Translations under genes and position numbers: made by a program
Part shown: positions 5,194-12,379 of the stretch, one piece after another
Position numbering within the stretch: position 1 is the stretch's first letter
Layout of the letters: each line of letters starts with the position of its first letter
Notes under the pieces: model-generated
Database searches by the model: none
What the model was told of the DNA's origin: nothing
What the model saw: the letters and a program-made list of their open reading frames with translations, nothing else
Origin: a virus
Virus record (IMG/VR): IMGVR_UViG_3300021519_000059
Coordinates: 1-26,001 of that record
Direction: 5' to 3' (one strand)
Length of the DNA: 26,001 nucleotides

Positions 5194-5450
5194 GCGGTCC
5201 CGGTCGCCCCAAGGGCTTCAGCCCTTCGCCTGAAACGAGAGCGAAGCTTCGCGCCAACATGCTCGCACGTCCCGACATGATGGAGAGGGCCATGAAGGGG
5301 CTGGAGGCCGCCTGGAAGTCACCAAACCGTGGGCGACGCCGCACACGCCCGCCGGCCGGCACACCCGAGCGGCTGTACTTCGAGAAGGTGCGGCGCGAGC
5401 TGGGATCGCCTGCCGCGCACGCCGCCGTGAGGAGTGGGGCAAATGCCTGA
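5190..5450 (+). CDS. Hypothetical basic early protein
   Basis: An 86-residue frame from ATG 5190 (ATGA overlap) to TGA 5448-5450. The N-terminal segment GRPKGFSPSPETRAKLRAN resembles short DNA-contacting modules seen in phage proteins. The remainder is Arg-rich. No enzymatic motif was seen. Its 3' end carries the GAGGAG that serves the replication gene. Confidence 0.5.
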   Translation: MSGPGRPKGFSPSPETRAKLRANMLARPDMMERAMKGLEAAWKSPNRGRRRTRPPAGTPERLYFEKVRRELGSPAAHAAVRSGANA

Positions 5451-6303
5451 GTCGTTCACCAAGCTTTTCTCCTCGATCATCACGTCGACAGTGTGGTCGC
5501 ACGACTCCGACACCAAGGTCGTCTGGGTGACGATGCTCGCCCTCGCCGACAAGAACGGTGAAGTGCAGGGGAGTGTGCCCGGTCTCGCTCGCCTCGCAGG
5601 CGTGTCCGTGGAGGCCTGTGAGAGGGCGCTGGAAGCGTTTCTTGCCTCCGACAGGTATTCCCGCACCCAAGACTACGAAGGCCGCAGGATCGAAGAAATA
5701 CCGGGCGGCTGGTCGCTTCTGAATTACGCCAAGTATCGGAAGATGGCGTCGGTCGACGACCAGATGGAAAAGGGCGCTGAGCGTGCGCGCCGGTATCGCG
5801 CCAACAAGGCCGGTCGAGATTGCGCAGGAGACCGTGACGACACCGTGACGAGTCGTGACGCATCACGCGATATCACGCAAATCACGCCAGAAGCAGAAGC
5901 AGAAGCAGAAGCAGAAGCAGAGCTTAAGCCTGAAGGCTTAAGCCAAGCAGACGGACAGCAGCGGCAGAAACGAGCGAGGTCGGACGATGAGCGCATCAAA
6001 CTCCCCGCAGACTGGCGGTCTACGCCCGATGACCGAGCTTATGCGAGCGACAAGGGCCTCGATCCAGAATCGACCGGCGCAGCATTCACCGACTACTTCG
6101 TTGAGGGTCGAGGGCGAAACGAGAAACGGACCATCGCCGGGTGGTCTAAGCGTTACCGGATCTGGTGCAACACCGATGCGGCGCGCCGACCTGCGGCCCC
6201 AGGTGGCGCGGGTGTTCGACCTGCCGGACGCAGCGACGAATCTAGCGCGTTCGCTCGGGCGGCTGCTATCCTGGCAGGAGGCGAGCATCTACGCGGGCGA
6301 TGA
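5443..6303 (+). CDS. Phage replication initiator-like protein (winged-helix N-terminus)
   Basis: ATG 5443 has GAGGAG 8 nt upstream, giving 286 residues; a GTG at 5434 in frame is less likely. The N-terminus (FTKLFSSIITSTVW, WVTMLALADKNGEV, GSVPGLARLAGVS) matches a widespread family of phage replication proteins with a winged-helix fold, functionally like lambda O. Residues about 125-185 form a charged linker with an (EA)5 run. Residues about 187-245 (LPADWRSTPDDRAYA ... WSKRYRIWCN) resemble the C-terminal helical segment that such proteins use to contact the helicase loader or ssDNA. The linker DNA holds the repeat cluster at 5833-5943. The last 43 residues overlap the next gene and have weak codon bias. 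Role as initiator is inferred from family and position. Confidence 0.65.
   Translation: MPESFTKLFSSIITSTVWSHDSDTKVVWVTMLALADKNGEVQGSVPGLARLAGVSVEACERALEAFLASDRYSRTQDYEGRRIEEIPGGWSLLNYAKYRKMASVDDQMEKGAERARRYRANKAGRDCAGDRDDTVTSRDASRDITQITPEAEAEAEAEAELKPEGLSQADGQQRQKRARSDDERIKLPADWRSTPDDRAYASDKGLDPESTGAAFTDYFVEGRGRNEKRTIAGWSKRYRIWCNTDAARRPAAPGGAGVRPAGRSDESSAFARAAAILAGGEHLRGR
5833..5887. repeat. Iteron-like cluster: six CGTGA/TCACG motifs at ~10-bp spacing
   Basis: CGTGACG occurs at 5833, 5844 and 5854. TCACGC, which contains the reverse complement of CGTGA, occurs at 5863, 5873 and 5882. Successive starts are 11, 10, 9, 10 and 9 bp apart, about one helical turn. The two halves meet in a CGTGA-CGCA-TCACG dyad at 5854-5867. 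All lie in the linker-coding part of the replication gene, a location like lambda ori inside gene O. Confidence 0.55.
5888..5923 (+). repeat. Hexanucleotide tandem repeat, five CAGAAG units plus a variant
   Basis: Five perfect CAGAAG units run from 5888 to 5917, followed by CAGAGC. In frame they encode Glu-Ala repeats in the protein linker. Copy-number changes would keep the reading frame and only alter linker length. Confidence 0.8.
5922..5943. repeat. Perfect 9-bp inverted repeat with 4-nt loop
   Basis: Arms GCTTAAGCC (5922-5930) and GGCTTAAGC (5935-5943) enclose TGAA. The hairpin follows the tandem repeat directly. No T-run follows, and it is inside a coding frame, so it is not a terminator. 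Each arm contains CTTAAG, the core of the left operator boxes. Confidence 0.7.
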
Positions 6304-6670
6304 GTTTGCCGGCGTGCGGATCAAGGACGTGGTCGTTCGTCCCGGTTTCGATGCGGCCGAAGTCCAGCGCCATGCCGCCGCCGTCGAGCGGCTGTGTGAG
6401 CCCTGCGGACCCGACCTCGCGACCCACAAGCTGGCCGAACTCCGCAGACTGACCGCTCATCGCGCGCAAGGCGATAACGACATGGTTCTGGCTGCAGTGG
6501 CTTATGGCCAGCGCCTCGCTCAGTACCCGGCTGATGTCGTGACTGCCGCCTGCGATGGCTGGGCAGACCGCGAACAGTGGTGGCCCTCGTGGGCCGAACT
6601 CAAGGCCGAGTGCGACAAGCGCATGCGTGGCCGCCTGCAGGTTCGTGACGCGCTGAGGAGGTTCCAATGA
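6176..6670 (+). CDS. Putative replication accessory protein (possible helicase-loader-like)
   Basis: A 164-residue frame from ATG 6176, which overlaps the replication gene by 128 nt in a different frame. Third positions in the overlap are much more G/C-biased in this frame than in the frame of the replication gene, supporting the early start, although no Shine-Dalgarno is evident. The C-terminal part carries AQYPADVVTAACDGWA and WWPSWAELKAECDKR. This pattern is common in small phage proteins encoded next to initiators and reminiscent of G39P-type loaders (YP, then W, then WP-x-AEL). There is no ATPase motif. A loader role is a guess from position and this pattern. Confidence 0.55.
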   Translation: MRRADLRPQVARVFDLPDAATNLARSLGRLLSWQEASIYAGDEFAGVRIKDVVVRPGFDAAEVQRHAAAVERLCEPCGPDLATHKLAELRRLTAHRAQGDNDMVLAAVAYGQRLAQYPADVVTAACDGWADREQWWPSWAELKAECDKRMRGRLQVRDALRRFQ

Positions 6671-6861
6671 TTGAGATCGGCACGAACAGCGCTACCAAGC
6701 GCGCGTTGCTCCCAGCCCGGATCAAGTATTGGCGGGAGCAGGGACAGGAATCGCTCGCAGATCGGCTCCAGGCTGAATACGACGCCCTCACCGATGGCGC
6801 GCCAGAAGCCCCACCAAAGGTCAGGACCACCACCCCCACCACCGTGGAGAAGGGGGCATGA
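6667..6861 (+). CDS. Small hypothetical protein
   Basis: A 64-residue frame from ATG 6667 (ATGA overlap) to TGA 6859-6861 (overlap with the next ATG). The N-terminal 45 residues are probably helical (LPARIKYWREQGQESLADRL) and the tail is Thr/Pro-rich. No family was recognised. Confidence 0.55.
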   Translation: MIEIGTNSATKRALLPARIKYWREQGQESLADRLQAEYDALTDGAPEAPPKVRTTTPTTVEKGA

Positions 6862-7067
6862 GAGGAACACCTTGGTCCACCGAGGCCCAATCCATGATCG
6901 AGCGCAGAGTGCCTGACGCCGAGGTCTCCCGCCTGACGGGCTGCGCCGTCCGCACCGTGCAGGAGCATCGCCGCGCCTTGGGCGTGAAGCCGTTCAACCA
7001 GCGTGAGGGCTGGAGCCGGCGCGACTGGCTACTCCACGACGCTGCCGGGCTTGACTTTCAAATGTAA
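6858..7067 (+). CDS. Small HTH protein, last gene before the terminase; candidate late regulator
   Basis: A 69-residue protein whose residues about 19-43 (AEVSRLTGCAVRTVQEHRR) form a clear helix-turn-helix. The WSTEA beginning and spacing recall GcrA-like or Myb-like DNA-binding proteins of alphaproteobacteria, but the resemblance is weak. It is the last gene of the early operon, separated from the small terminase by 92 bp, the place where lambdoid phages keep their late-gene activator. A regulatory role for the late operon is inferred from position. Confidence 0.6.
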   Translation: MRGTPWSTEAQSMIERRVPDAEVSRLTGCAVRTVQEHRRALGVKPFNQREGWSRRDWLLHDAAGLDFQM

Positions 7068-7159
7068 GCTGCCCCCCTTGAAAGGCTGACAGCTCCACAA
7101 CCGAGCATCAGCCCATGGCCGGAAAGGCCTCAATCGTATCAATGGCTTGGCCGCTGTAA
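7068..7159 (+). other. Early/late junction without a recognised gene
   Basis: This 92-bp gap separates early and late modules. It contains TTGAAA at 7079-7084 without a fitting -10, a 4-bp GGCC/GGCC stem with no T-run, and a 14-codon open frame (7115-7159) whose TAA abuts the terminase ATG. No Shine-Dalgarno precedes ATG 7160, so coupling from the short frame is conceivable. No promoter or terminator can be supported. Confidence 0.3.
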
Positions 7160-7498
7160 ATGGCCCGCCCTCATCGACCCCAAGGCGCGTGGTCCGGCAA
7201 GGCGTGGCGCGACGCGCTTCTGCTTGCGGTCAACGAGCCTCACGAGAAGGGCAAGAAGAAGCTGCGCGCTCTCGCCGAGAAGGCCGTCGAGCTTGGACTG
7301 GCCGGCGACATCGCTGCGATGCGCGAGATCGGCGACCGCTTGGACGGCAAGCCGGCGCAGTCCCTCACAGTGGACGCAACCGTAACCCATGACCTCAGCA
7401 GCCTCAGTGACGCGCAGCTCGCGGCCATTATCGCAGGAGCAGCGGATGGCGGCGGCGGAAGCGATGCGCCGAAGAACGATAAGGCGGGACTGCATTGA
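7160..7498 (+). CDS. Terminase small subunit
   Basis: A 112-residue protein that should recognise the packaging site and recruit the large subunit. The N-terminal segment ends in KKLRALAEKAVELGLAGDIAAMREIGDRLDGKPAQS, split here as LRALAEKA then GDIAAMREIGDRLDGKPAQ, a hallmark of many small-terminase proteins of proteobacterial phages. A Gly-rich C-terminus follows. It sits directly before the large subunit, overlapping it by 53 nt. An in-frame TAA just upstream makes ATG 7160 the first possible ATG. In P22-like phages the pac site lies within this gene; none could be identified here. Confidence 0.8.
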   Translation: MARPHRPQGAWSGKAWRDALLLAVNEPHEKGKKKLRALAEKAVELGLAGDIAAMREIGDRLDGKPAQSLTVDATVTHDLSSLSDAQLAAIIAGAADGGGGSDAPKNDKAGLH

Positions 7499-8858
7499 GT
7501 GGTGCCGCTCCCTCGGCTTTGAGCCCGCGCCGCATCATCAGCTCATCGTCCGTGAGATGTGCGCGCTCATGGAGGCGACCGACTACGACACGCTGCTCAT
7601 CTTCGCGCCTCCTGGCAGCGCCAAGAGCCACCATGTCAGCGTTGCATTCCCGCCACACTGGCTTGCCAACAACCCAGGAAAGTCCGTGATTGCCGCGTCG
7701 CATAGCGCTGAGTTGGGCGCAAAGTGGGGCAGGCGCGTCCGCAATCTCATCGTGGCCAATTCGGCGCTGCTGGGTATATCGCTCGCCACCGACAGCCAGG
7801 CGGCCGATCGCTGGGCGCTCTCGACGGGCGGGGAATACCTCGCGGCTGGCGTGCAGGCTGGCATCGCCGGCTTCCGTGCCGATCTCGGCATCATCGACGA
7901 CCCGTTCGGCTCGAAGGAGGACGCCTATTCCGAACGCGTCCGTGATCGCGTCTGGGAGTGGTACCTCAACGACTTCTCGGCCCGTCTGAAGCCCAACGCC
8001 AAGCGTGTTATTATGCACACGCGCTGGCACATGGACGACCTCGCCGGCCGCGTGATCGAGCAGTCGGTGCAAAATGGGCAGAAGGTCCGCGTTGTTTCGA
8101 TCCCGGCCATCGCCACAGAGGCTGACGTTCTGGGCCGCAAGCCCGGAGAATACCTTTGGGACGAGCCCGGCGGCTACGACTACGCCGCCTTCCTGAAGCG
8201 CCGGCAACTCGAGACGCCGCCGATGGAGTGGGCGGCGCTCTACCAGCAGAACCCTGTCCCCGAGGCTGGCGGCTACTTCAAGGCAGAGTGGATCCGCTAC
8301 TACGACGAGCGCCCAACCAACCTGCGCACCTACGGTGCCAGCGACTACGCAGTGACGGACAAGGGCGGCGACTTCACCGAGCACGGCGTTGCCGGCATTG
8401 ATCCGGACGCCAACCTTTACGTGCTCGACTGGTGGCGCGGGCAGACGGCCTCTGACGTGTGGGTCGATGTTCTGCTCGACATGGCGGGCCGTCACAAGCC
8501 GCTGAGTTGGGCGGAAGAATCCGGGCAGATCATCAAGAGCCTGGGGCCGTTCATCGATCAGCGCATGGGTGAACGCAACATCAACTTCTACCGCGAGCAG
8601 TTCACCAGCGTTGCCGACAAGCCGACCCGCGCGCAGGGCATCCGTGGCCGCATGGCGCTGGGCAAGGTCTACTTCCCGCGCAACGCACCTTGGGTGCAGC
8701 ACCTCGTGGCGCAGCTTCTCGCGTTCCCGGCCGGCAAGAACGACGACGGCGTGGACGTGTTGAGCCTGTTTGGTCGGCTCCTCGACCAGATGTTCCCGCA
8801 AAAGACCCAGACCGAAGCCAAGAAGCCCCGCACTCAAGGCGATTGGATGTCCGCATGA
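7446..8858 (+). CDS. Terminase large subunit
   Basis: A 470-residue ATPase/nuclease that pumps DNA into the prohead and cuts it. The start is ATG 7446, with CAGGAG ending 6 nt upstream; an in-frame ATG at 7389 lacks this. The motor domain has the Walker A-like APPGSAKS at 54-61 and Walker B LGIIDDP at 147-153. The C-terminal nuclease begins with SDYAVTDKGGDFT, whose first Asp is the expected metal ligand. MHTRWHMDDL and WAALYQQNP are family landmarks. The length is close to P22 gp2 (499 residues). Confidence 0.95.
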   Translation: MAAAEAMRRRTIRRDCIEWCRSLGFEPAPHHQLIVREMCALMEATDYDTLLIFAPPGSAKSHHVSVAFPPHWLANNPGKSVIAASHSAELGAKWGRRVRNLIVANSALLGISLATDSQAADRWALSTGGEYLAAGVQAGIAGFRADLGIIDDPFGSKEDAYSERVRDRVWEWYLNDFSARLKPNAKRVIMHTRWHMDDLAGRVIEQSVQNGQKVRVVSIPAIATEADVLGRKPGEYLWDEPGGYDYAAFLKRRQLETPPMEWAALYQQNPVPEAGGYFKAEWIRYYDERPTNLRTYGASDYAVTDKGGDFTEHGVAGIDPDANLYVLDWWRGQTASDVWVDVLLDMAGRHKPLSWAEESGQIIKSLGPFIDQRMGERNINFYREQFTSVADKPTRAQGIRGRMALGKVYFPRNAPWVQHLVAQLLAFPAGKNDDGVDVLSLFGRLLDQMFPQKTQTEAKKPRTQGDWMSA

Positions 8859-9049
8859 GCGACGACCGCGACGTGATGGTGAAGGCGCGCCAGCAGGCCG
8901 CCGTGTGTAAGGAACAGGGCTTCCCGGAGACGGCCGCCTTCCTGACCGAACTGGCCGATGAGATCGAGGCATTGCGGGCGCGTCTGCGCATCCGCGTTCT
9001 GGACGCCGCCGATTCGGTCGTGCGCGACAAGGTGAACGGGCATGGCTGA
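8855..9049 (+). CDS. Small coiled-coil hypothetical protein
   Basis: A 64-residue, almost entirely helical protein. Residues about 22-48 form an amphipathic helix with heptad-like Leu spacing (FLTELADEIEALRARL). ATG 8855 overlaps the terminase stop (ATGA). Its position between terminase and portal suggests an accessory head or packaging role. No family was recognised. Confidence 0.55.
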   Translation: MSDDRDVMVKARQQAAVCKEQGFPETAAFLTELADEIEALRARLRIRVLDAADSVVRDKVNGHG

Positions 9050-9305
9050 GCCGACCATTTTCGAGCGGCCTTACACGGGCGCGTACGAGGAGGCCGTCTT
9101 GGCCTTCGCGATGGCGCATCCCGAACCCGGCCCGACCTACGCCGAGATCAAGCGCCTCCTGTTTCCGGAGCCGGTGCCCACGCCTCGCTGTGAGTGCGCG
9201 CCGCGCCAGCAGCAGCATTCTTCGCCGTCGTACGTGTCGAGCCATGAGCCGAGCAACTACGTCTTCGGCCTGCCGCTCGGCATTGCCTTGGGGATGATGT
9301 TCTGA
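9042..9305 (+). CDS. Hypothetical protein with hydrophobic C-terminus
   Basis: An 87-residue frame overlapping the preceding gene by 8 nt, with a TGA (9303-9305) that overlaps the portal ATG. The N-terminal half is helical, the middle has Cys-x-Cys and a Gln/Ser-rich stretch, and the last 16 residues (FGLPLGIALGMMF) are hydrophobic. The function is unknown. Confidence 0.55.
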   Translation: MAEPTIFERPYTGAYEEAVLAFAMAHPEPGPTYAEIKRLLFPEPVPTPRCECAPRQQQHSSPSYVSSHEPSNYVFGLPLGIALGMMF

Positions 9306-11434
9306 TGGCTGACGTAACCCCAACCCGCGGCGAGCTCGCCCCTGGCGATGGCAACGGCGGCGCTGACGACCTCCACAAGCTCGCGCTCGCCCATGCCGAC
9401 GAAGCCTGGAAGCAGGAGTTCGACAACGTCTCGAGCGGTCGCGACTGCCAGCGTTTCTACGTCGGCGGCGAGGCTCAGTGGGACACGCAGACGCTCGCCA
9501 ACCGCAAGGCGGCCAATCGCCCGGCCCTGACGATGAACCGCGGCCCGGGCTTCGTGCGCCAGCTCACCGGCGAGGTGATGCAGAACCCGCCTGGTATCAA
9601 GGTCCTGCCGGCCAAGGACGGCGCGACGATCGAGGCGGCCGAAATCTTCAACGGCCTGATCCGCAACATCGAGCAGCAGAGCGTCGCCCGCTCGGCCTAC
9701 ACCAAGGCCACGGAGAACGCGGCGCAGGCGGGCATCGGCGGCTGGCGCGTCGTCACGCAGTACAGCTCGGACGACAGCTTCAATCAGGACATCCGCATCA
9801 AGCGGATCAACGACCCGTTCCAGATCCTCATCGACCCGCTGGCGCAGGAGCCGGACAAGTCCGACATGCGCTACGGCTTCGTGTTCGAGGACCTGGCCAA
9901 GGAAGAGTACCAAAAGCGGTACCCCAAGGTTCCGGCCGAGAGCCTGCCCACGAACGTGGCCGATCAGGCGCTTTCGTGGCGCACGGTCAACACGATCAAG
10001 ATTGCCGAGTACTGGTACCGCGAGCCGGTCAAGAAGACCCTGCAGCTCCACGAGAACGGCGATGTGAGCTACGCCGAGGACCCGGTGAAGGAGGGCGAGG
10101 AGCCGAACCCGTCACCGGTGGTGCAGAAGCGGCCCGTCGTCGTCCAGCAGGTCCGCACCTGCCTGATGTCGGGCGCCGGCATCCTCGAAGGCCCGACCGA
10201 TTGGGCGGGGCGGTACATTCCCATCTGCGTCGTGGTCGGCGAGGAAGTGTGGTCCGACGGCCGCGCTGTCCGCAAGGGCATGATCCACGACATGCGCGAC
10301 CCGCAGCGCGTCTACAACTACACGCGCACAGCGGCGGTCGAGGCGGTTGCCCTGCAGCCGAAAGCGCCGTTCATCCTCACCGCTGATCAGGCGTCGGGCT
10401 ATGAGAGCCAGTGGTCGAACGCCGGCACGCAGAACCTCGCCGCGCTGTTCTACAAGGGCGACCCGCGCGCCAACGGCCCACCCAAGCGCAGCGAACCGCC
10501 TTTGGCCTCGCAGGGCCTCGACGTGCAGAGCCAGCTTGCCATCAGCGACCTGGAGGGCGTGACGGGCATCTACAAGGCCGGCTTGGGTGCTCCCAGCAAC
10601 GAGACCTCCGGCCGCGCCATCATGGCCCGCCAGCAGGAAGGCGACACCGGGACGTATCACTACATCTTCAATCTCGGCATCGCGATCCAGTATTGCGGCA
10701 AGATCCTCGTCGACCTGATCCCGAAGATTTACGACAGCACGCGCGTTGTCCGCACGCTGGGCGAAGACGGCTCGGCCAAGATGGTCAAGATCAACGAGCC
10801 CCAGCAGGACCAGCGCACCGGCATGGAGATCGTGATGAACGACCTCTCGGCCGGCGAGTATGACGTGACGGTCAGCACCGGGCCGAGCTTTGCCACCAAG
10901 CGCGCCGAGGCCTCGCAGTTCATGACCGAGCTGTTGCGCAGTTTCCCGAAGATTGCCGACGTTGCCGGCGACCTCATCATCAAGAACATGGACGTTGCCG
11001 GCGCCGAGGAGATTGCCGCGCGCATCCGCATGGCCAGTGGCCTCGACGACGAGGGCAAGCCGATCCCGCAGGAGCAGAAGCCCGACCCGAAGGACGCGGC
11101 CAGCGCCATCAAGGACGCCGCGACGGCCGACAAGACGCGCGCCGAGACCACGCAAATCGACCTCCAGAACGCGCAGCTCTACAGCACCATGCAGGCCTTC
11201 GCGTCGCAATTGCCGGAGATCATGCAGCAACTGCAGCAGATCACGGCGGCCGCACAGGCCGCGCCTGGCCAGCCTGGCGAACCGCCCGGCCCGCACGACG
11301 AGATGGCCGAGCCGCCGCAGGGCGAACCCGACGCCGACAACATGGGCGCACCACCGATGGCCGAGATGCCGCCGGAGATGCCCTCCGACCTTCCTCCGAC
11401 AGTCGAGATCGGCGGAGCCAGCGCGCCCGCCTAA
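9305..11434 (+). CDS. P22-like portal protein
   Basis: A 709-residue portal forming the dodecameric ring at the packaging vertex (P22 gp1 is 725 residues). The N-terminus has the typical RDCQRFYVGGEAQW and NRPALTMNRGPGFVRQLTGE region. The wing and stem sections follow, with NDPFQILIDPLAQEPDKSDMRY around 170-190. The last 110 residues are Gln/Ala-rich helices followed by a Pro/Met-rich acidic tail. It overlaps the previous stop (TGATG) and is followed by the scaffold after 14 nt. The family assignment is firm from sequence pattern, length and gene order. Confidence 0.93.
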   Translation: MADVTPTRGELAPGDGNGGADDLHKLALAHADEAWKQEFDNVSSGRDCQRFYVGGEAQWDTQTLANRKAANRPALTMNRGPGFVRQLTGEVMQNPPGIKVLPAKDGATIEAAEIFNGLIRNIEQQSVARSAYTKATENAAQAGIGGWRVVTQYSSDDSFNQDIRIKRINDPFQILIDPLAQEPDKSDMRYGFVFEDLAKEEYQKRYPKVPAESLPTNVADQALSWRTVNTIKIAEYWYREPVKKTLQLHENGDVSYAEDPVKEGEEPNPSPVVQKRPVVVQQVRTCLMSGAGILEGPTDWAGRYIPICVVVGEEVWSDGRAVRKGMIHDMRDPQRVYNYTRTAAVEAVALQPKAPFILTADQASGYESQWSNAGTQNLAALFYKGDPRANGPPKRSEPPLASQGLDVQSQLAISDLEGVTGIYKAGLGAPSNETSGRAIMARQQEGDTGTYHYIFNLGIAIQYCGKILVDLIPKIYDSTRVVRTLGEDGSAKMVKINEPQQDQRTGMEIVMNDLSAGEYDVTVSTGPSFATKRAEASQFMTELLRSFPKIADVAGDLIIKNMDVAGAEEIAARIRMASGLDDEGKPIPQEQKPDPKDAASAIKDAATADKTRAETTQIDLQNAQLYSTMQAFASQLPEIMQQLQQITAAAQAAPGQPGEPPGPHDEMAEPPQGEPDADNMGAPPMAEMPPEMPSDLPPTVEIGGASAPA

Positions 11435-11448
11435 CTACGAGGTGATTC

Positions 11449-12330
11449 GTGAGCGATATTGACTTGAACAAGATCGTCGCTGATGATGCGGCACAGAGAT
11501 CGGCGGCTGAACAAGCCGCTGCGCCGGTGGAAACACCGGAGGTTGCAGAGACGCCGGAAGCAACCGCCGGCCCGGTCGAAGAGACCGCGGAAGAGCAGCC
11601 ATCAGAGGCCGAGGGCGACGAGCCCAAGCCGAAGAAATCGGGCGGCGGCTTCCAGAAGCGAATTTCAGAAGTAACCCGCGATAAGCACGAGGCGCTGCGT
11701 CGCGCCGAAGCTGCCGAGGACCGCGAACGCCGTTTGCTTGCTCTCATCGAGGGCAAAAACGGCAATCAGGTACAGCAGCCAAGCGGCGACGAAGAACCCC
11801 GTCAGGAGCAGTTCAGCAAGTACGAGGACTATGTCCGCGCCGTAGCGCGCTATGACGCCGCCCAAGCCGCAAAGCAGGTACTGGACGGCCATCAAAAGCA
11901 AGCCAGCGTCGCGGACCAGGAAAAGGCTCGCATCGAACGCGCCAAGAACTTCGCCAGCGAGGCGACGGTTCAAGGCAAGACCATTCAGGGATTCGACGCC
12001 GCACTCGAATACGTGCGCTCCGAAGAGTTCCCGATGACCACGGCAATCGGTGAGTACCTTCTCGACGCCGACCACAAGGCGGCGATGGTCAAGTACCTAG
12101 CGGACAATCCGGACGAGGCGTTCAAGATTTCTCGCCTCAGCGACTTCGCGGCCGTCAAGGAACTGGCCAAGGTGGAAGCGCGACTGAGCGCCAAGCCGAA
12201 GCCGAAAACTTCATCGGCCCCGCCGCCGCCGGCAACAGTGTCCGGAGGCGCGGCAGCACCGCAGACGATCGAGCGTATGGATCACAAAGGCGTCCTCGCA
12301 TGGGTGCGCCAGTTGGATCAGCAGCGCTAG
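11449..12330 (+). CDS. Scaffolding protein
   Basis: A 293-residue protein starting at GTG 11449, with GAGG about 8 nt upstream. The first 65 residues are very acidic and disordered (runs of Glu, Ala and Pro). A basic KPKKSGGGFQKRI patch and long helices follow up to about 255. The C-terminal region has a Pro/Lys linker and a final helix, which in P22-type scaffolds is the coat-binding helix-turn-helix. The position between portal and coat, and the size (P22 gp8 is 303 residues), support the call. It assembles the prohead and is then released. Confidence 0.85.
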   Translation: MSDIDLNKIVADDAAQRSAAEQAAAPVETPEVAETPEATAGPVEETAEEQPSEAEGDEPKPKKSGGGFQKRISEVTRDKHEALRRAEAAEDRERRLLALIEGKNGNQVQQPSGDEEPRQEQFSKYEDYVRAVARYDAAQAAKQVLDGHQKQASVADQEKARIERAKNFASEATVQGKTIQGFDAALEYVRSEEFPMTTAIGEYLLDADHKAAMVKYLADNPDEAFKISRLSDFAAVKELAKVEARLSAKPKPKTSSAPPPPATVSGGAAAPQTIERMDHKGVLAWVRQLDQQR

Positions 12331-12359
12331 ACGGTGGCGAAGGCGAGAGTCCGAAGGGG

Positions 12360-12377
12360 CCTAACCAAACGGTTAGG
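12360..12377 (+). promoter_or_regulatory. Hairpin immediately upstream of the coat start codon
   Basis: A perfect 7-bp stem, CCTAACC (12360-12366) and GGTTAGG (12371-12377), with loop AAAC, ends 2 nt before ATG 12380. The only purine-rich Shine-Dalgarno candidate is GAAGGGG at 12353-12359, directly upstream of the stem. Unfolded, it is more than 20 nt from the ATG. Folded, the stem brings it to an effective distance of about 4 nt. Confidence 0.6.
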
Positions 12378-12379
12378 TC

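Noticed and set aside
5922-5943. Rho-independent terminator
   Set aside because: The stem is perfect, but no T-run follows and it lies inside a coding frame.
7115-7159. 14-codon leader peptide before the small terminase
   Set aside because: It has no Shine-Dalgarno and no independent support. Only the abutting TAA/ATG is suggestive, so it is mentioned in the gap entry but not called as a gene.
7428-9323. Minus-strand frame of 631 codons
   Set aside because: It is the complement of the terminase large subunit gene and its neighbours. Its composition is His/Arg/Val-rich without any domain, a typical GC-rich antisense shadow.
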